Shown: positions 1 to 12,035, counted from the stretch's first letter. The stretch: DNA of 64,000 bases from Tillus elongatus (GCA_964006375.1 OZ023262.1:95086976-95150975); one strand, 5' to 3'. Notes: generated by a model from the sequence alone, not told the origin. Translations and numbers: made by a program.

Positions 1-34
1 TCTAAGTAAAGATTGGAACCTGTGATGAGCACTG

Positions 35-112
35 ACAAGTACACTTGGAGAACCTAAATCACAACAATGTGATGGTGTGTGTGGTGATTTGGGTTCTCCA
101 AAGTGTACTTGT
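35..112. repeat. Short inverted repeat made of a PLE terminal motif
   Basis: Two ~28-nt arms (35-62 and 84-112) are reverse complements apart from one indel and one mismatch, with a 21-nt GT-rich loop. Each arm contains the motif TACACTTGGAGAACC. The same motif stands at the terminal edge of the Penelope-like elements at 51008 and 55793. The simplest reading is two opposed PLE termini left by a complex or aborted insertion. The rest of that element is not visible here. Confidence 0.6.
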
Positions 113-793
113 TCTTATATTCTTATATAAAAATGTAGTACCAGATCGCCAATAGACTGGTCTCTGATACATACCTACTAACAATCCTGAAATCTGATCA
201 CAGCCTGTTTACATTTCGATGTGCTATTTGTGGCTATTGTCAAATATTGCTGGTAAAACCTCTTTAATATTTGTACAAAAAATGTATTTACTATGTCTAA
301 TAAACGTGCACGTATATATACATTATAAATTGCCTCTCAGCTATTATTGTTTTTTATATCCTATATCTAAAATACATCTATATCGAATACATATAGAATA
401 TACCTATATTTTTCTAACAATATAGCTGCCCTACACTCTTTCCCACTCACGTTCATTCGCTCCTATCTACTCGTTCACTAATTCACACGTTAAAATGTGT
501 ACACTATGAATACACATATTTACTTAAACACATATACATGTATACATCTCTTTCTCATTGTTGCTGTAACTAGTTTTTTGTGTGTTTTCCTATGACTAAT
601 TATTTAATACTAATGGGATAAGAGACTGGTGCACATAGCTTCATGCTGCTGGGGCCGTTCAGACCAACTTTATGACAAACACAGGTAGGCCACTAACGGG
701 AAGGGTTCTTAAACAAAGGTGCAAAACAATAAGTTTTTCTAAATCTATTACAATTGGTGTAAATTACATACAGTTAGTATTTATTTTTCAATT
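113..793. other. AT-rich DNA without recognisable features
   Basis: The open frames here are short and of low complexity. I see no gene, RNA or clear repeat. Confidence 0.5.
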
Positions 794-1027
794 TTTGTGT
801 ATGTTTTAGTTATGTACATATAAAAATAATGCGTATAATATTTTTACATTTTGGGTACTTAAAATTTGTGGCAAGTTGGGTGGCTCTTCAATACAACAAT
901 TTTTATATATTTTGTCCATGAATGTATTTATTTTCGTTTGTTTATGAGGGCAATTCATAATTGTATGCTGCAAGTCACCCAACTCTCCGCAATCATAATA
1001 CGGGTTTTCCCTTAACTTAATTTTCAA
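794..1027 (-). pseudogene. C-terminal zinc-knuckle fragment of a LINE polyprotein
   Basis: A 73-codon minus-strand stretch reads NPYYDCGELGDLQHTIMNCP near its start. This resembles the C-x-C / H-x4-C cysteine-histidine motif that follows the RT and RNase H domains in jockey- and I-type non-LTR retrotransposons. No RT or RNase H motif is visible upstream on that strand, so this is only the 3' end of an element. Such tails bind nucleic acid in intact relatives. The identification rests on one motif and general resemblance, so the clade is uncertain. Confidence 0.5.
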
Positions 1028-1742
1028 TAAATATATTAGGGTTAAAGTGTATCAGAAAATATGTGTGTCTCTATAGGCAGGGATCTGAACAAGTTGCAAA
1101 GCGGCAACTCCCATTGACTAACAAAACGTTGGGATCATTGACTATGATCCTGGTAATTCACGTTGATGATTATGACGTCAGCTTATGTTGGCTACGTTCC
1201 TTTACTGAATAAATATTGCAAGATGTATTTATGAACCTTGTTGCAAAACGTGTAACATGTTATACGCGCTCATTTAAAGAAATTTTTGAGAAGATAAACT
1301 AAAACTATGAAAATTCTCCACCATAGCTCACCTACTGTAAAGGACTTTTTTGGATTTTTGGTATTAAATAGATTTTTTGCGTGTATATAGATAACAGTAA
1401 GTCACCCCTTGGTTTAAATATCTGCCGCAGTCAGCAGAGAGCAGTCCTCAACTCATTACCGTAGCAAACAAACCAGGGAAGTAATTTACCAAAAACGTTC
1501 CAGTAAAATAATTACGTGTTTTGGATTCCGCACTAAACCATTGGCCCCTCTTTGTAGGGTAAATACTACACGTATAGAAATTATGTTTCTCTTAAATAAC
1601 ATCAACATTGTTTGTGGTCCTGCAAATAACTCAATTATTTCTAAAATTGCTGTTAGCACCTTCAGTCCGTTACATGCGTCATCTTAGCTAAGATTTCAAG
1701 GCAGGTATGTTGATTGCGTATTGCACATTGTGAAAAAGTATA
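1028..1742. other. Intergenic DNA, nothing recognised
   Basis: No coding, RNA or repeat signature is seen. The stretch ends at the TA dinucleotide preceding the Tc1-like transposon at 1743. Confidence 0.5.
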
Positions 1743-4057
1743 CAGTGTGCCCCAAACTGGATAGGAATGTATTGCTATCTCCGTTATTGTTAGAGATAGG
1801 GAGACGGTTAAATTAGTACTGTTTTGTAGAATTTCATGCTCGTTCCAAATATGACTTCTATTTTGCCCTGACTCCTTTCGTTTTCGAGTTATTTTGAAAA
1901 AAAAACAAAATATGTCGATTTATTTTTTCTTCAAAATCGAAGTAGGCGTTGATCTGACATGTCTAAAACCTGCAAATTATCAGGACACTTTTTACAGAGT
2001 AATCCTTTTTGATATTCTCAACTTTGGATTGTCATTTGTTTTTGAGCTACAGGTATCAACGTTTGTTTTTATTATGGCAGCATATTGGATTCTTTTCTCA
2101 TGTGATAGCCTGTTAAAAGAGCTTTCCAATGATGTACAACATGCTTCAGAAATCTTGTAATTGCACTGACAATTTTGAGAAGAACAGTGTTGGGGATAGT
2201 AGGCTATGAAATCCAATACCAGAAAACAAATGACCAAAAAAAGTGTTCAAAAAGCCGAGTTCTACTTTTAACATAATTTTCCGTAATGATTCACAATAAA
2301 AAAATACTGTAATTTAATTTACAATACTTAATTATGTAATAATACTAGGTAATATTATGTGAAACAGTTAAAAACGAAACCCGACAATAACAAATAGAAA
2401 CTTAAACTCCACAAAACTACACAGTTAGAAACGGAACTCAACAAATAGTAAAATAGAAACATAAAATGGTAAGATATCATTTTTCAATAGATTAAGATAC
2501 CTTTCCCCAGCTACAAAGAAGTTACCTGAATTTTTTTTTAAATTAGCTGTCTAATCTACAAATAAAAATAACAGTTTTCTACCCAATAAGCCGCACCAAA
2601 CATTAATACCAAATCTGTCTTGCAATCATCTTTTTTCCTTTAGCAGTCCATATTATTTTAAAATGAAAATTTTCATCTTGCTGACATTGTCCTTGATACC
2701 ATCTGCAGAATTTAAGTTGCTAGTCGCTTAGGGTAATCGTCAACATTTAAGCCTTGTACGATCGTACGTTTGTATAAATGGTAATGACTTTGTTTTAATA
2801 AATGGTGTACCGTACTTTTTGAAACGTCAATTTGTTCACCATGAAACCAAACAGATTGCGGAGGGTTTTCGTTTGAAACCTGTAAGACTGCATTAGTTCT
2901 TTCTTCATTTCTAGGCATTGGTAGTTTCTTTGCGTGGAAGCTACCGTCGTTCAATAGATTGGTCACTACCCTGCAAAATATTTTTGTGTTTGGTTGTTCT
3001 CTTTCTGGGTAGTTGTTTGGTATGAATTTGCAGCTGCCTCAGTATTTCAGTTAGAACGAATATACCATTCCAACATGTCAAAATATTCTTCATTACTGAA
3101 CATATTGTTGAATAATATTTAAAATAAACAGGAAACAAAATATTTAGTAAAAAATTTGTAGCAGCGTGTTAAATACACCTCAAATTATTCAGATACTTCA
3201 GAATTACAGTATTCTTAATTGTCGCGATATTGTTATATCCACAGCAACCTTTCTTCTGATGTTTCTCAGTTGACTTACGTTTAAAATTCAAAGAATTTTC
3301 AAAGGCGTCTTCGTAAATCATTAATCTGCTTTTTATTGAGTTCTGTTAGTAAATTGAGTTGTTTACTAGGTTTACCTATTTAATTAAATTATAACAATTT
3401 TTTAGGATAACGTTTTAATGTAAAATATCATTTGAAATAATGGGCCGATTCATTGGTGTGCTCAAAGTTCCTATTGTTGATCGTGAATCATTACGGAAAA
3501 TTATGTTAAAAGTAGAAGTCTATTGTTAGACTCCATGGCCTACTGCTTTTTTAACACTTTTTTGGTCATTTGTTTTCTAGTTTTAGATTTCTCAGCCTAC
3601 TATCCTCAAAACGGTTTTACTCAAAATTGTCAGGGCAATTACAAGATTTTTCAAGCATGTTGTACATCAGTAGAAAGCCCTTCTCACAGGCTATCACATA
3701 AGCAAAAAATCCAATATGGCTGCCATAATAAAAACAAACGTTGATACTTGTAGCTCGAAAACAAATAACAATCCAAAGTTGAGAGTAGCACAAAAAGAGT
3801 AGTACTCTGTAAAAAGTGTCCTGATAATGTGCAAGTCTTAGTAATGGCAGATCAACGCCTACTTAAATATTGAAGAAAAAAAATCGACAAATTTTGGTTT
3901 TTTCAACATAACTAGAAAACGAAAAGAAGCAGTGCAAAATACAAGTCATACTTGGAACGAACATGAAATTCTATAAAATATTGCTAATATAAACGTCTCC
4001 CTATCTCTAATATTAACGGAAATAGCAATACATTCCAATCCAGTTTGGAACACACTG
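1743..4057 (-). mobile_element. Tc1/mariner-like transposon, copy A, long TIRs, internally deleted
   Basis: The ends are CAGTGTGCCCCAAACTGG on the left and its reverse complement (with changes) at 4040-4057. TA dinucleotides flank both sides, as expected for the TA target duplication of the IS630/Tc1/mariner superfamily. The inverted repeats are unusually long: 1743-2300 on the left and about 3490-4057 on the right, aligning along their whole length with moderate divergence. The interior (2300-3490) is the reverse complement of parts of copy B (9593-12035). It keeps the N-terminal half of the transposase but has lost the DDE catalytic segment, so this copy could move only in trans. Confidence 0.8.
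2700..3130 (-). pseudogene. Tc1/mariner-like transposase, N-terminal remnant (copy A)
   Basis: Two minus-strand segments in different frames (about 2941-3130, then 2712-2966) encode the helix-turn-helix DNA-binding region. They match copy B closely, for example NDGSFHAKKLPMPRNEER and the segment ending GLNVDDYPKRL. This region would bind the transposon ends. A frameshift near 2950 separates the halves, and the sequence runs out before any catalytic aspartate. The identification rests on collinearity with copy B, whose C-terminal half shows the DDE-family motif. Confidence 0.75.
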
Positions 4058-4162
4058 TATATATAGAGTTATCCAGGCTAAGTCTAGGAGACTTTACACG
4101 AAGAAGAAAATAAATACAATAATACTATTGCAAAATTTTCGTATATTCATGTAAACATAAAA

Positions 4163-4929
4163 GCCAACCCAGCAAGTGGGTCATGGTAGTGAATTTTCAT
4201 AGAAATGATCTACGCAATTTTTTTTACGAAAATTATATATGCGCAAATAAAATGAAAATTTTATTGTATTTTTAATACATTTTGTTTACCAAAAACAATA
4301 ATTTGTGCAGTGCTCTGACGTCCAATTGCACTCAGATTTATATGATTGAATGTCTATAAAGTTTTTAAGAACTTTTTTTTTGCACAAAATATTCTATTTA
4401 TAATATAAACTTGAACATCACATTTGGTTTCCATAGCTTTGTTATTTTCGGAGATACAAATATTTTCGGAAAGAAAACCCAAAATTTGTCCGATTTTCCT
4501 CGCTAACAAACTTATCCAAGCCACTTACAAAAGGAAGTTGCTTACCAATTTTTTTTAAATCAGCACGCACACACAAATAATATGGTTGGAAAAATTTAAG
4601 CCCTGTTTGTAAATTCGTAATATTGGTTTTGTACCATTCTCTGATCACAAGTGACCCCAATTTTTTTATGCCTTGAGCTTTTTTGTTTTATATTTGAGAT
4701 CTAGATTTTGGTATATGTTATACTTTTGATAATATAAACCAGCGTATTGCATTTTGTTGCGATAAATTTTCGATTTTTGGAGATACAAAGTTTTGCGAAA
4801 GAAACCCAGTAATTTTGTCAGAGAACTGGATAACAAACTTGTCCAAACGACTTCCAAAAAAAAGGAACCTACTATTTGTCATCAAAATGGGCCGATTGTT
4901 TTTTAATTACTGATGTGATACATAAATAA

Positions 4930-4990
<61 letters not shown>
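4163..4990 (-). repeat. R-family dispersed repeat, minus orientation
   Basis: Read on the minus strand it runs from the (AT)n tract through GTATCACATCAG, a segment like GGACAAGTTTGTTA, and a TTTCTTTCG-type block. It ends in a terminus like TTCACTACCATGACCCACTT followed by GCTGGGT. The block order matches the other R copies (for example 5370 and 60049). The stretch 4440-4660 repeats the middle block, so this copy looks internally duplicated or nested. Confidence 0.65.

Positions 4991-5004
<14 letters not shown>
4935..5004. repeat. (AT)n microsatellite, ~70 bp
   Basis: Uninterrupted AT dinucleotides. The left side is R-family sequence; the right side is the 3' tail of a minus-strand LINE, which therefore ends in this tract. 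Confidence 0.97.
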
Positions 5005-5006
<2 letters not shown>

Positions 5007-5372
5007 TCGATAGATAGATAAATTTATTTGTCATAAGCTGATACAGTGTTTCAGATAGACACGTCAATAAAATTATAAAAACATAAGAATCAATAAGTAA
5101 AATAATATACAAAATATTCTCACAAATACAAAGACTCACACACTATATCACTGAGAAATCACAAATAAGACACCAAAAAGATTAAATATAAGACACATCA
5201 CAAGAACTATATTTACTTTAAGTGGTCTTCGAACTCATCAACTGAATAAAAACACTGTGAATACAGATACTGCTTAAGCTCCCTCTCGAATTGCGCCACA
5301 GTACCACAATCCTTAATATGATTAGGCAGCAGATTAAAATAATAAGAACTAGCATACAAGAGCGACTTTTTA
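5005..5372 (-). pseudogene. 3' end of a jockey/CR1-type LINE: last ~50 codons plus 3' UTR
   Basis: Minus-strand positions 5372-5221 translate to KSLLYASSYYFNLLP followed by IKDCGTVAQFERELKQYL and CFYSVDEFEDHLK, then a stop. This matches the typical C-terminus of jockey/CR1-type retrotransposon ORF2 (a FN-LP motif, then a FKxxLKxYL helix). The ~215-bp 3' UTR ends in AAATAAATTTATC, then (TATC)/(TA) repeats that merge into the microsatellite at 4935-5004. The element is severely 5'-truncated at its junction with the R repeat starting at 5370. Confidence 0.65.
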
Positions 5373-5501
5373 GTGAATTTTCTTAGAAAAAATTCACTAA
5401 TGAGGAGATCTTGACTTGTGGATTTTTAAAAAAAATTCTTCAAATGAGCGCGATGTAGGACCTCTAGAACCCATATCCGGGTTCAGTTTTAATTTTTATA
5501 T

Positions 5502-5591
<90 letters not shown>

Positions 5592-5920
5592 CACACCGAT
5601 AACTAAAAAAATCATGAACCGATTTTGATAAAACTTAGCGTGTGTCTTCCTTTTGTAAGTGGTTTGGATAAGTTCGTTAGCCAGGAAAATCGGACCAGGT
5701 TTTCCAGGAAAATTTTGTGTTTTCTTTCGAAAAAAAAATTTATCTCAAAAAATAGGGAAGCTATGGAAACCAAATTAGGCCGACTTCTGATGAGTTATGT
5801 TATGGGTGGTGTCATTTGTCTATATGTGTATATAGGCTTCCCACGCACAATTCAAAGACTTCTGGGTGCGGAGTTTGTGTACGGTACATTTCTTTTACAT
5901 AAGCCTTTTTGCTTTTAGGT
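5370..5920 (+). repeat. R-family dispersed repeat with internal (AT)n
   Basis: It begins with the small hairpin AGTGAATTTTC...AAAAATTCACTAATGAG. The conserved block CTAGAACCCATATCCGGG follows, then the (AT)n tract at 5505-5587. The 3' blocks are CACACCGATAACTAAAAA, AGTTCGTTAGCCAGGAAAA and AAATTTTGTGTTTTCTTTCG. The order is the same in other copies at 18.85, 29.3, 40.4, 46.5 and 60.0 kb. A fragment of the downstream R segment lies inverted at about 5930-5975. Confidence 0.8.
5505..5587. repeat. (AT)n microsatellite inside the R repeat
   Basis: About 83 bp of AT dinucleotides between the conserved 5' and 3' halves of an R copy. Confidence 0.97.
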
Positions 5921-6089
5921 TACTTCTTTCAATATTGCCAAATCTAACGTTTCAAATCGCGACTTTGACGTTTTAGGAGGAAAATATTCAAAGTACTTCT
6001 TCTCGTATTTCTTGACCTTTGTGTGCCAGAAGGATTTAATCTTTGTCTGTAATATAAAATATATATTTTTATCAAAACCAAACATTTTG

Positions 6090-6800
6090 GTTTTGAGCAT
6101 TGTCAGGATGCAGGATCCAATTGGTCTTGATGTTTGGTCTCACACGCATGCCCCTTTTAAGGATTCTTTCGAGAACCTCTCGGTAAAAATGTTGTTTCAC
6201 TGTCTGCCCTTAAAGCACAAACTCTTCGTAAACAATTCCCTTTTTTTGATTTGCTCATCATTGTTTTTTTTTTGGCTTTAGAGAGCCTGAAGTTTGCCAC
6301 TCCATGCTCTGGTGTTTGGTTTTGGGGTCATACTCAAACACCCAACATCCATCACCAGTAATGACAGGTTCCAAACAATTTTCATTATTTGTAATCGATT
6401 CCAAAAGGTCAAGTCACAGTTCCTCCTAATGTGATCTGATTCCCGCGAAAGGTTTTTTGAAACCATTTTCCAGCATAACTTTTTAATTCCCAATTAATTG
6501 TTCAAACTTAATGAACGGTGGTGTGACATAAACTCAACTGTTCCCCGATCCTCCTGACCGCCAACCAAAGATCTGAACGCACAACATTGCGGATTCTGTA
6601 GATATTTTCATCGGTTCTTGTTGTTGAAGGCCTTTCGTTGCGTGGATCATTTCTGATTGACTCTGTTTCTTCTCAAAATGCCTTAAGCCACCGAAAAACA
6701 TGGGTTTTTGACAAAGCACTGTCCCTGTAGGCCTACTGATGTTTTGCAAAAGTTTTTGTTGCACTTTGCGCAAGTCTGAAGCAAAACCTGATAGCAGACC
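6090..6800 (-). pseudogene. mariner transposase relic
   Basis: On the minus strand, across several frames, the order is: an HTH segment around 6790-6540 (like TRTDENIYRIRNVVRSD and LAVRRIGEQLS); then the D1 region around 6370-6250 (VITGDGCWVFEYDPKTKHQS, WQTSGSLKPKK); then the D2 approach at 6250-6090. This is the canonical order of a mariner transposase, which cuts and pastes at TA. Many frameshifts are present, the D2/D3 end is missing, and no terminal repeats are visible. It is an old, inactive copy unrelated to the long-TIR element at 1743-4057. Confidence 0.75.
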
Positions 6801-7594
6801 GTTGCTCGGTTTCACAACAACGACAACGGACAACCAAGTAAAAACAACCTGTCACTCCTCCATGCCACCTGTTTCCAGTGTTGCCATAACAAACGCTGCG
6901 TTGGAATTCTCATTGCTTAATTTACAGACCTCGTATATCGTTATTTTATCCATGTCTTTATTTTTGTGTAGTTTGACAAATTTAACCTGGACAAAACTAC
7001 GTAGCAACCAATATGATCTAAGAGAGAAAACATGGATGGGTAACTAATTAAAAGCAATATTAGTTTAAACGCAACACACTCGCCATTTGGCACTAAACAC
7101 AAACATATAGTGTTTCTGAAATGTAACTACCGTTCGCTTTTCAGATTTGTTTTGAATGCCATTCATTAGATACAAATTCAGTTCATTTATGTTTCATGCT
7201 AATTAGTTTTTGATAAGTATAACTTAGTTTGTAAGCTTCCCAATTTAATGACATTCGAATAGGAAGTTTAGAGTTCGTGTTAATCCGCAGAAATTAAAGT
7301 TAGAGTTGCCTACTTACAACTACGTGTTCAGGGACGCATATAGCTATATCTAAGTGGATACACAAGAATAAACTCGATTTGGCTTGCCAGTTCCGACAAT
7401 GTCTCAATGTCACTCAATATAAAATAGCTGTTAATTTAACCTGTCACTGGTACACTATTACTTTTTTGCAATACTGGTACACTGGGGTTATCACATACAC
7501 AGATATTTAAATGATATATAAATTTTAGTGCGGAAGGATAAGATTCTGCAATTTTTTTCTATTTGTGTATTTAAAAAATATATATAAAAACAAA
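6801..7594. other. AT-rich DNA, nothing recognised
   Basis: Only short open frames without family motifs are present. Confidence 0.45.
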
Positions 7595-7862
7595 AACGTC
7601 TGGACGCAGCAAGTGGGTTATGGTAGTGAATTTTAATATAAATGGTTTGGTAGCACACATTTTTTTCAATTAATTGCTTATAACTTTTTTCTTGTAACAT
7701 GGGTATATAAACTTTGGTACATGGTTTACCTTTTATAACGCCAATCTACCTACCAAATTTGGTTACCATAAATTAGTTGTTTTCAGAGGTAACATTTCTT
7801 TCGAAAGAAAACTCAAAAACTTTCCTGGAAAATCTAGTTTGATTTATTGGTTTCTTATCAAG
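7595..7862 (-). repeat. R-family repeat, 3' portion, minus orientation
   Basis: The plus strand opens with GTCTGGACGCAGCAAGTG, the reverse complement of the R/M 3' terminus. On the minus strand the copy contains TTTCTTTCGAAAGAAA and ACCAAATTTGGTAGG in the family order. It is truncated at about 7862. Confidence 0.7.
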
Positions 7863-8185
7863 GCTGCATGAAGGTCTGTCTTTTTCTCTTGTTTATACAT
7901 GATGTTGGATAAATATATCCTAACCCGCTTCAGACTCTCATATTTTTTATTAGCTTGTAGTAGCTGGAGGTCTCTTCTATATAAAAGCCACGAATTGTTA
8001 ACCACAATGTCTAAAAACTGGGAAAATCTTGGCATATACCATTTCTTTGGCTTAAAATTTGTTCTGTATAAAGCCACGAGTATATCACTTAGATCTACAC
8101 GCCCCCCCCCCCCTCTCCCATTGCTTCTTATATTCAGTAATAATCGAAGGACAGTTAACATTACTTTTATACAATTCTTGCAGAA

Positions 8186-8543
8186 CCTCGGTGGTTCAGG
8201 GGTAAGAACGTGTGCCTCTGAACCGAAGCGTACTGGGTTCGATCCCAGGGTACTCCTCTCACTTTTTCAGTACAAACTGTAACATTAACATCAAACGAGG
8301 TTCTGGCATTGTATTTGAGCAAGTTCAATGTCTGCACGTTCCGCCCTTCGGAGGGGGCGTAAAGCCGTCAGTCCCGTGTCCATGCGATGTTGGGGACGTT
8401 AAAGATTCCTACCCTCCTTACAGAAAGGCAGGGGTTCGGCAAAATTTGCAGGATAGTGAGGTGAAGCTGCTCCCTGGCGTCGGTGATTGGCCACAGTAGC
8501 GGAAATAGGCCGACGTTAAAGAAACAAAACACACAACACACAA
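8186..8543 (+). mobile_element. tRNA-derived SINE, full-length copy
   Basis: The head CCTCGGTGGTTCAGGGGTAA contains an A-box-like TGGTTCAGGGG. The B-box GGTTCGATCCC lies ~45 nt downstream, as in an internal RNA polymerase III promoter. The body runs through CACTTTTTCAGTAC and CGTTCCGCCCTTCGGAGG, and the tail is CGACGTTAAAGAAAC followed by a CA-rich stretch. Copies at 12237, 38074, 38421, 39051 and 39417 define the family. It carries no protein and would depend on a LINE partner. The surviving boxes make this copy a plausible pol III template. Confidence 0.88.
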
Positions 8544-8639
8544 TATTCTTGCCTGGAATATCTTTTTACTGTGGTCACTGGTGTTGCACCAACAAACAAA
8601 CTGACAAGAGTTACACATTTGTTGTCTGTCCATTTTATG

Positions 8640-9420
8640 ACCGTTAGTTTGTTCTCGTTATCTGGACACTATACATATTCGCCTCTTCAGTAGTTCTTTA
8701 TCAGGTATCAGTTTGTGATGTCTATTTTGTCGAACAGTTCCTAAGCTAAAAATTCCGAATTCGTTTCTTAAATATTCCACCAATTCCAGAGGGGTAAAAA
8801 AATTGTCGAAATATACAGCGACTGGTTTGCTTTTGATAGTGAGACAAAGTGATAGTACCACTTTTCCACCTAATCCAAACATTATATTTTCAACATCCAA
8901 AAACTTGTAATCTGAAAATGTAGTTTCGCCTTCATACAACAAAAAGTCATACCGTAAAAGACTATACCACTGATTCCTCTTCTATCAAAAAATTTAAAGT
9001 CCCATTTTCTTGGCTTTTTAGGAAGGTATTGTTTCCATGGTCCAGCTTTGGTGCCTTTATAAGGACACATTATTTCGTCCACACTAAACGAAGTTTTCTC
9101 TTGGACCTTCAAAAAGTTCTCACATAGACGATGGAGAAAGCGTCTTATTTTAAAATATCTGTCTTGTTCTGCTTACGCGTCAGTCATTCTGTTTGCGACA
9201 ACAGATATATTCAGCTCTCTAGACCAATAGTTGGTATATTGTGATAAATCAACTATCCCCATCAAAAGTAAAATGGAGATAAAATCGAGGAGTTCAGATT
9301 TAGATAAATTAATAGAAGAGCCACTTTTTTGTATGTAGTACAGATTGGTGAACTGAACTATATCATCAAGAATTTGGTCATTAAAAATTTTTTGAAAATA
9401 TACATAGGGTGAATGCAAGT
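8640..9420 (-). pseudogene. piggyBac-family transposase relic
   Basis: Three minus-strand frames joined by frameshifts carry the DDE_Tnp_1_7 family in order. An N-terminal segment (9418-9173) has the LxxFISILLLMGI helix typical of the family. A middle segment (9112-8882) has SVDEIMCPYKG with the first catalytic aspartate, followed by a PRKWDFKFF block. A third segment (8942-8658) has VAVYFDNFFT with the second catalytic aspartate. The third aspartate and the C-terminal cysteine-rich domain are absent. Intact relatives excise precisely at TTAA. No terminal repeats were identified; a SINE sits immediately downstream. Confidence 0.8.
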
Positions 9421-9592
9421 ACGGTACTGTCTTGTATTGATGATTTGGAATGGTGACATTATGTAAGTTATAGTTCTTTAAAATTCACAGTTTGCTATTA
9501 TTTTTCACCGTTCTCTTTTTGCATGATAATTTCTTACTTATTTTATTGGCCAACATGGAAACTTCCTAACTTTCTTAACTTTTGTATCCGAA

Positions 9593-12035
9593 TGAGTGAT
9601 AGCCTGTGAAAAGAGCTTTTCAATGATGTACAACATCATTGAGAAATCTTGTAATTGCACTGACAATTTTGAGACAAACAGTTTTGAGGATAGTAGGCTA
9701 TGAAATCCAATACCAGAAAACAGATGCCAAAAAAAAGTGTAAAAAAAGCAGTAGTCCATGGAGTCTAACAATAGATTTCTACTGTTAACATAATTTTCCG
9801 TATTGATTCACGATAAAAAACTTTGAGCGCACCAATGGATCGGCCCATAATTACAAATGATATTTTACACTACAACATTATCCTACAAAAATTGTTATAA
9901 TTTAAGTAAATAGGTAAATCTAGGAAATAACTAAATTTACTAACAGAGCTCAATAAAAAGCAGATTAATGATTTACGAAGACGCCTTTGAAAGTTGGTTG
10001 ATTTTAAACGTAAGTCAACTGAAAAACAACAGAAGAAAGGTTGCTATAGATATAACACTATCACGACAATTAAGAATACTGTCATTCTTAGTTATCTGAG
10101 CAATTTGAGGTGTATTTAACATGTTGTTCAAAATTTTATACTAAATAGTTGGTTTCCTGTTTATTTTAAATATTATTTAACAATATGTTCAGTAATGAAG
10201 AATTTTTTGGAATATTATACTCGTTCTATCCGAAATACTGAGGCAGCTGCAAGTTCGTATCAAAACAGCTACCCAGAAAGACGACAACCAAACACCAAAA
10301 TATTTCGCATGACAGTGACCAATCTATTGAACGACGGCAGCTTCCACGCAAAGAAACTACCAATGCCTAGAAATGAAGAAAGAAATAATGCCGTCTTACA
10401 GGTTTCAAACGAAAACCCTCAGCAATCTGTCCGGTTTTAGGGTGAACAAATTGACGCTCCAGAAAGTACCGTACGCCGTGTATTAAAACAAAGTCATTAC
10501 CATCCATACAAACCTACAATCGTACAAGGCTTAAATGTTGACGATTACCCTAAGCGACTTCAATTCTGCAGATGGTATCAAGGACAATGTCAGTAAGATA
10601 AAATTTTCATTTGAAAATAATATGGACTGGTGAATCCAGATTTACAAATTGTGGTGTGTATAATCGCCATAATAGGCATTATTAAGCAAATGAAAATCCC
10701 CATCTAAAGGAAGAAAGACGATTGCAAGACAGATTTGGTAATAATGTTTGCTGCGGCTTTTAGGTAAAAAACGTTTATTTTTATTTGTAGATTAGACAGT
10801 TACTTTTAAAAAACTTTAAGTTACTTCACTGTTGGTCCGTTCTTTTTTGAAAATAATTTAACTGGGGAAAGGTATCTTAATCTGTCGAGGAATGATATCT
10901 TACCAACAATTAGATGACTTCATGAAAATTTAGACGAGATTTGGTACCAACAAGACGGTTGTCCAGCTCACAATGCTAGAGTCGTCAAAGAATTTTTGTA
11001 CCAAGATTTTAATAAATATTGTCATTTGTAACAATGGGCCGGTTCATTGGTGTGCTCGAAGTCCTGATATAACACCCCTTGATTTCTATTTTTGGGGTAC
11101 TCTGAAGAATGATGTGTATAAATTCCATCCACCACAAAAATCAATGAATTACGAAACAGAATCACGGAAGCTATAAATCATAATAACCAAAACACCCTCA
11201 CCAGAATTTGCAGGCATGTTTCTAAAAGGTGTATAAAGCGCATTCAACAAAACGTTGGCCATATTGAACAATTTTCTATTTAGTGTATTTTTAAGTTTCT
11301 ATTTTATTATTTGTTGAGTTCCATTTCTAATTGTGTTGTTTTGTGGAGTTTAAGTTTCTATTTGTTATTGCTGGGTTTCGTTATTAAACTGTTTCACATG
11401 AAATTACCTAGCATTATTACCTAATTAAGTATTGTAAATTAAATAACATTATTTTTTTATCGTGAATCATTACGGAAAATTATGTTAAAAGTAGAAGTCT
11501 ACTGTCAGAGTCCATGGCCTACTGCTTTTTGAACACTTTTTTTTTTCATTTGTTTTCTGGTATTGGATTTCATAGCCTACTACCCTAAACACGGTTTTTC
11601 TCAAAATTGTCAGTGCAATTACAAAATTTCTCAAGCATTCTGTACATCATTGGAAAGCTCTTTTTACAGGCTATCACATGAGCAAAAAATCCAATATGGC
11701 TGCCATAATAAAAACAAACGTTGATACCTGTATCTTAAAAACAAATGACAATCCAAAGTTGATAATATCACAGAAAGATTACTCTGTCAAAAGTGTCCTG
11801 ATAATGTGCAAGTCTTAGACATGTCAGATCAACGCCTACTTAGATATTGAAGGAAAAAAAATCGACAAATTTTGGATTTTTCAAAACAACTCGAAAACGC
11901 AAAGAGGCAGGGCAAAATACAAGTCATATTTGGAACCATTGTAAAATTCTACAAGACATTGCTAATTTAACCGTTTCCACATCTCTAATAGTAACGGAGA
12001 TAGCAATACATTCCCATCCAGTTTGGGACACACTG
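9593..12035 (+). mobile_element. Tc1/mariner-like transposon, copy B, left end truncated
   Basis: The right end (12018-12035) is GTTTGGGACACACTG, followed by TA as in copy A. The right inverted repeat spans about 11450-12035. The left inverted repeat (9593-9800) matches copy A 2100-2300, but its outer ~350 bp is missing. The interior carries a longer transposase than copy A. A full element would be about 2.8 kb with inverted repeats of roughly 560 bp. Confidence 0.8.
10186..11180 (+). pseudogene. Tc1/mariner-like transposase (copy B), stops and frameshifts
   Basis: The N-terminal HTH region (10195-10560) reads MKNFLEYYTRSIRNTEAAA and NDGSFHAKKLPMPRNEER, with an in-frame stop at about 10438. 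The catalytic half (10930-11175) reads WYQQDGCPAHNARVVKEF and, about 20 residues later, HWCARSPDITPLDFYFWG. These are the conserved D2 and D3 neighbourhoods of an IS630/Tc1-type transposase; 36 residues separate the QDG aspartate from the SPD aspartate. The middle third is broken by several stops. The first catalytic aspartate could not be located with confidence. Confidence 0.8.

Noticed and set aside
4903..5139. Open frames encoding long YIYIYI runs (also at 5416, 13501, 22247, 24404, 29349, 30362, 32842, 40476, 46506, 60003, 62587, 63809)
   Set aside because: They are translations of (AT)n microsatellites, not proteins.
8186..8260. Functional tRNA gene
   Set aside because: A- and B-boxes are present, but the region does not close into a tRNA acceptor stem and the sequence continues as the SINE body seen in five other copies.
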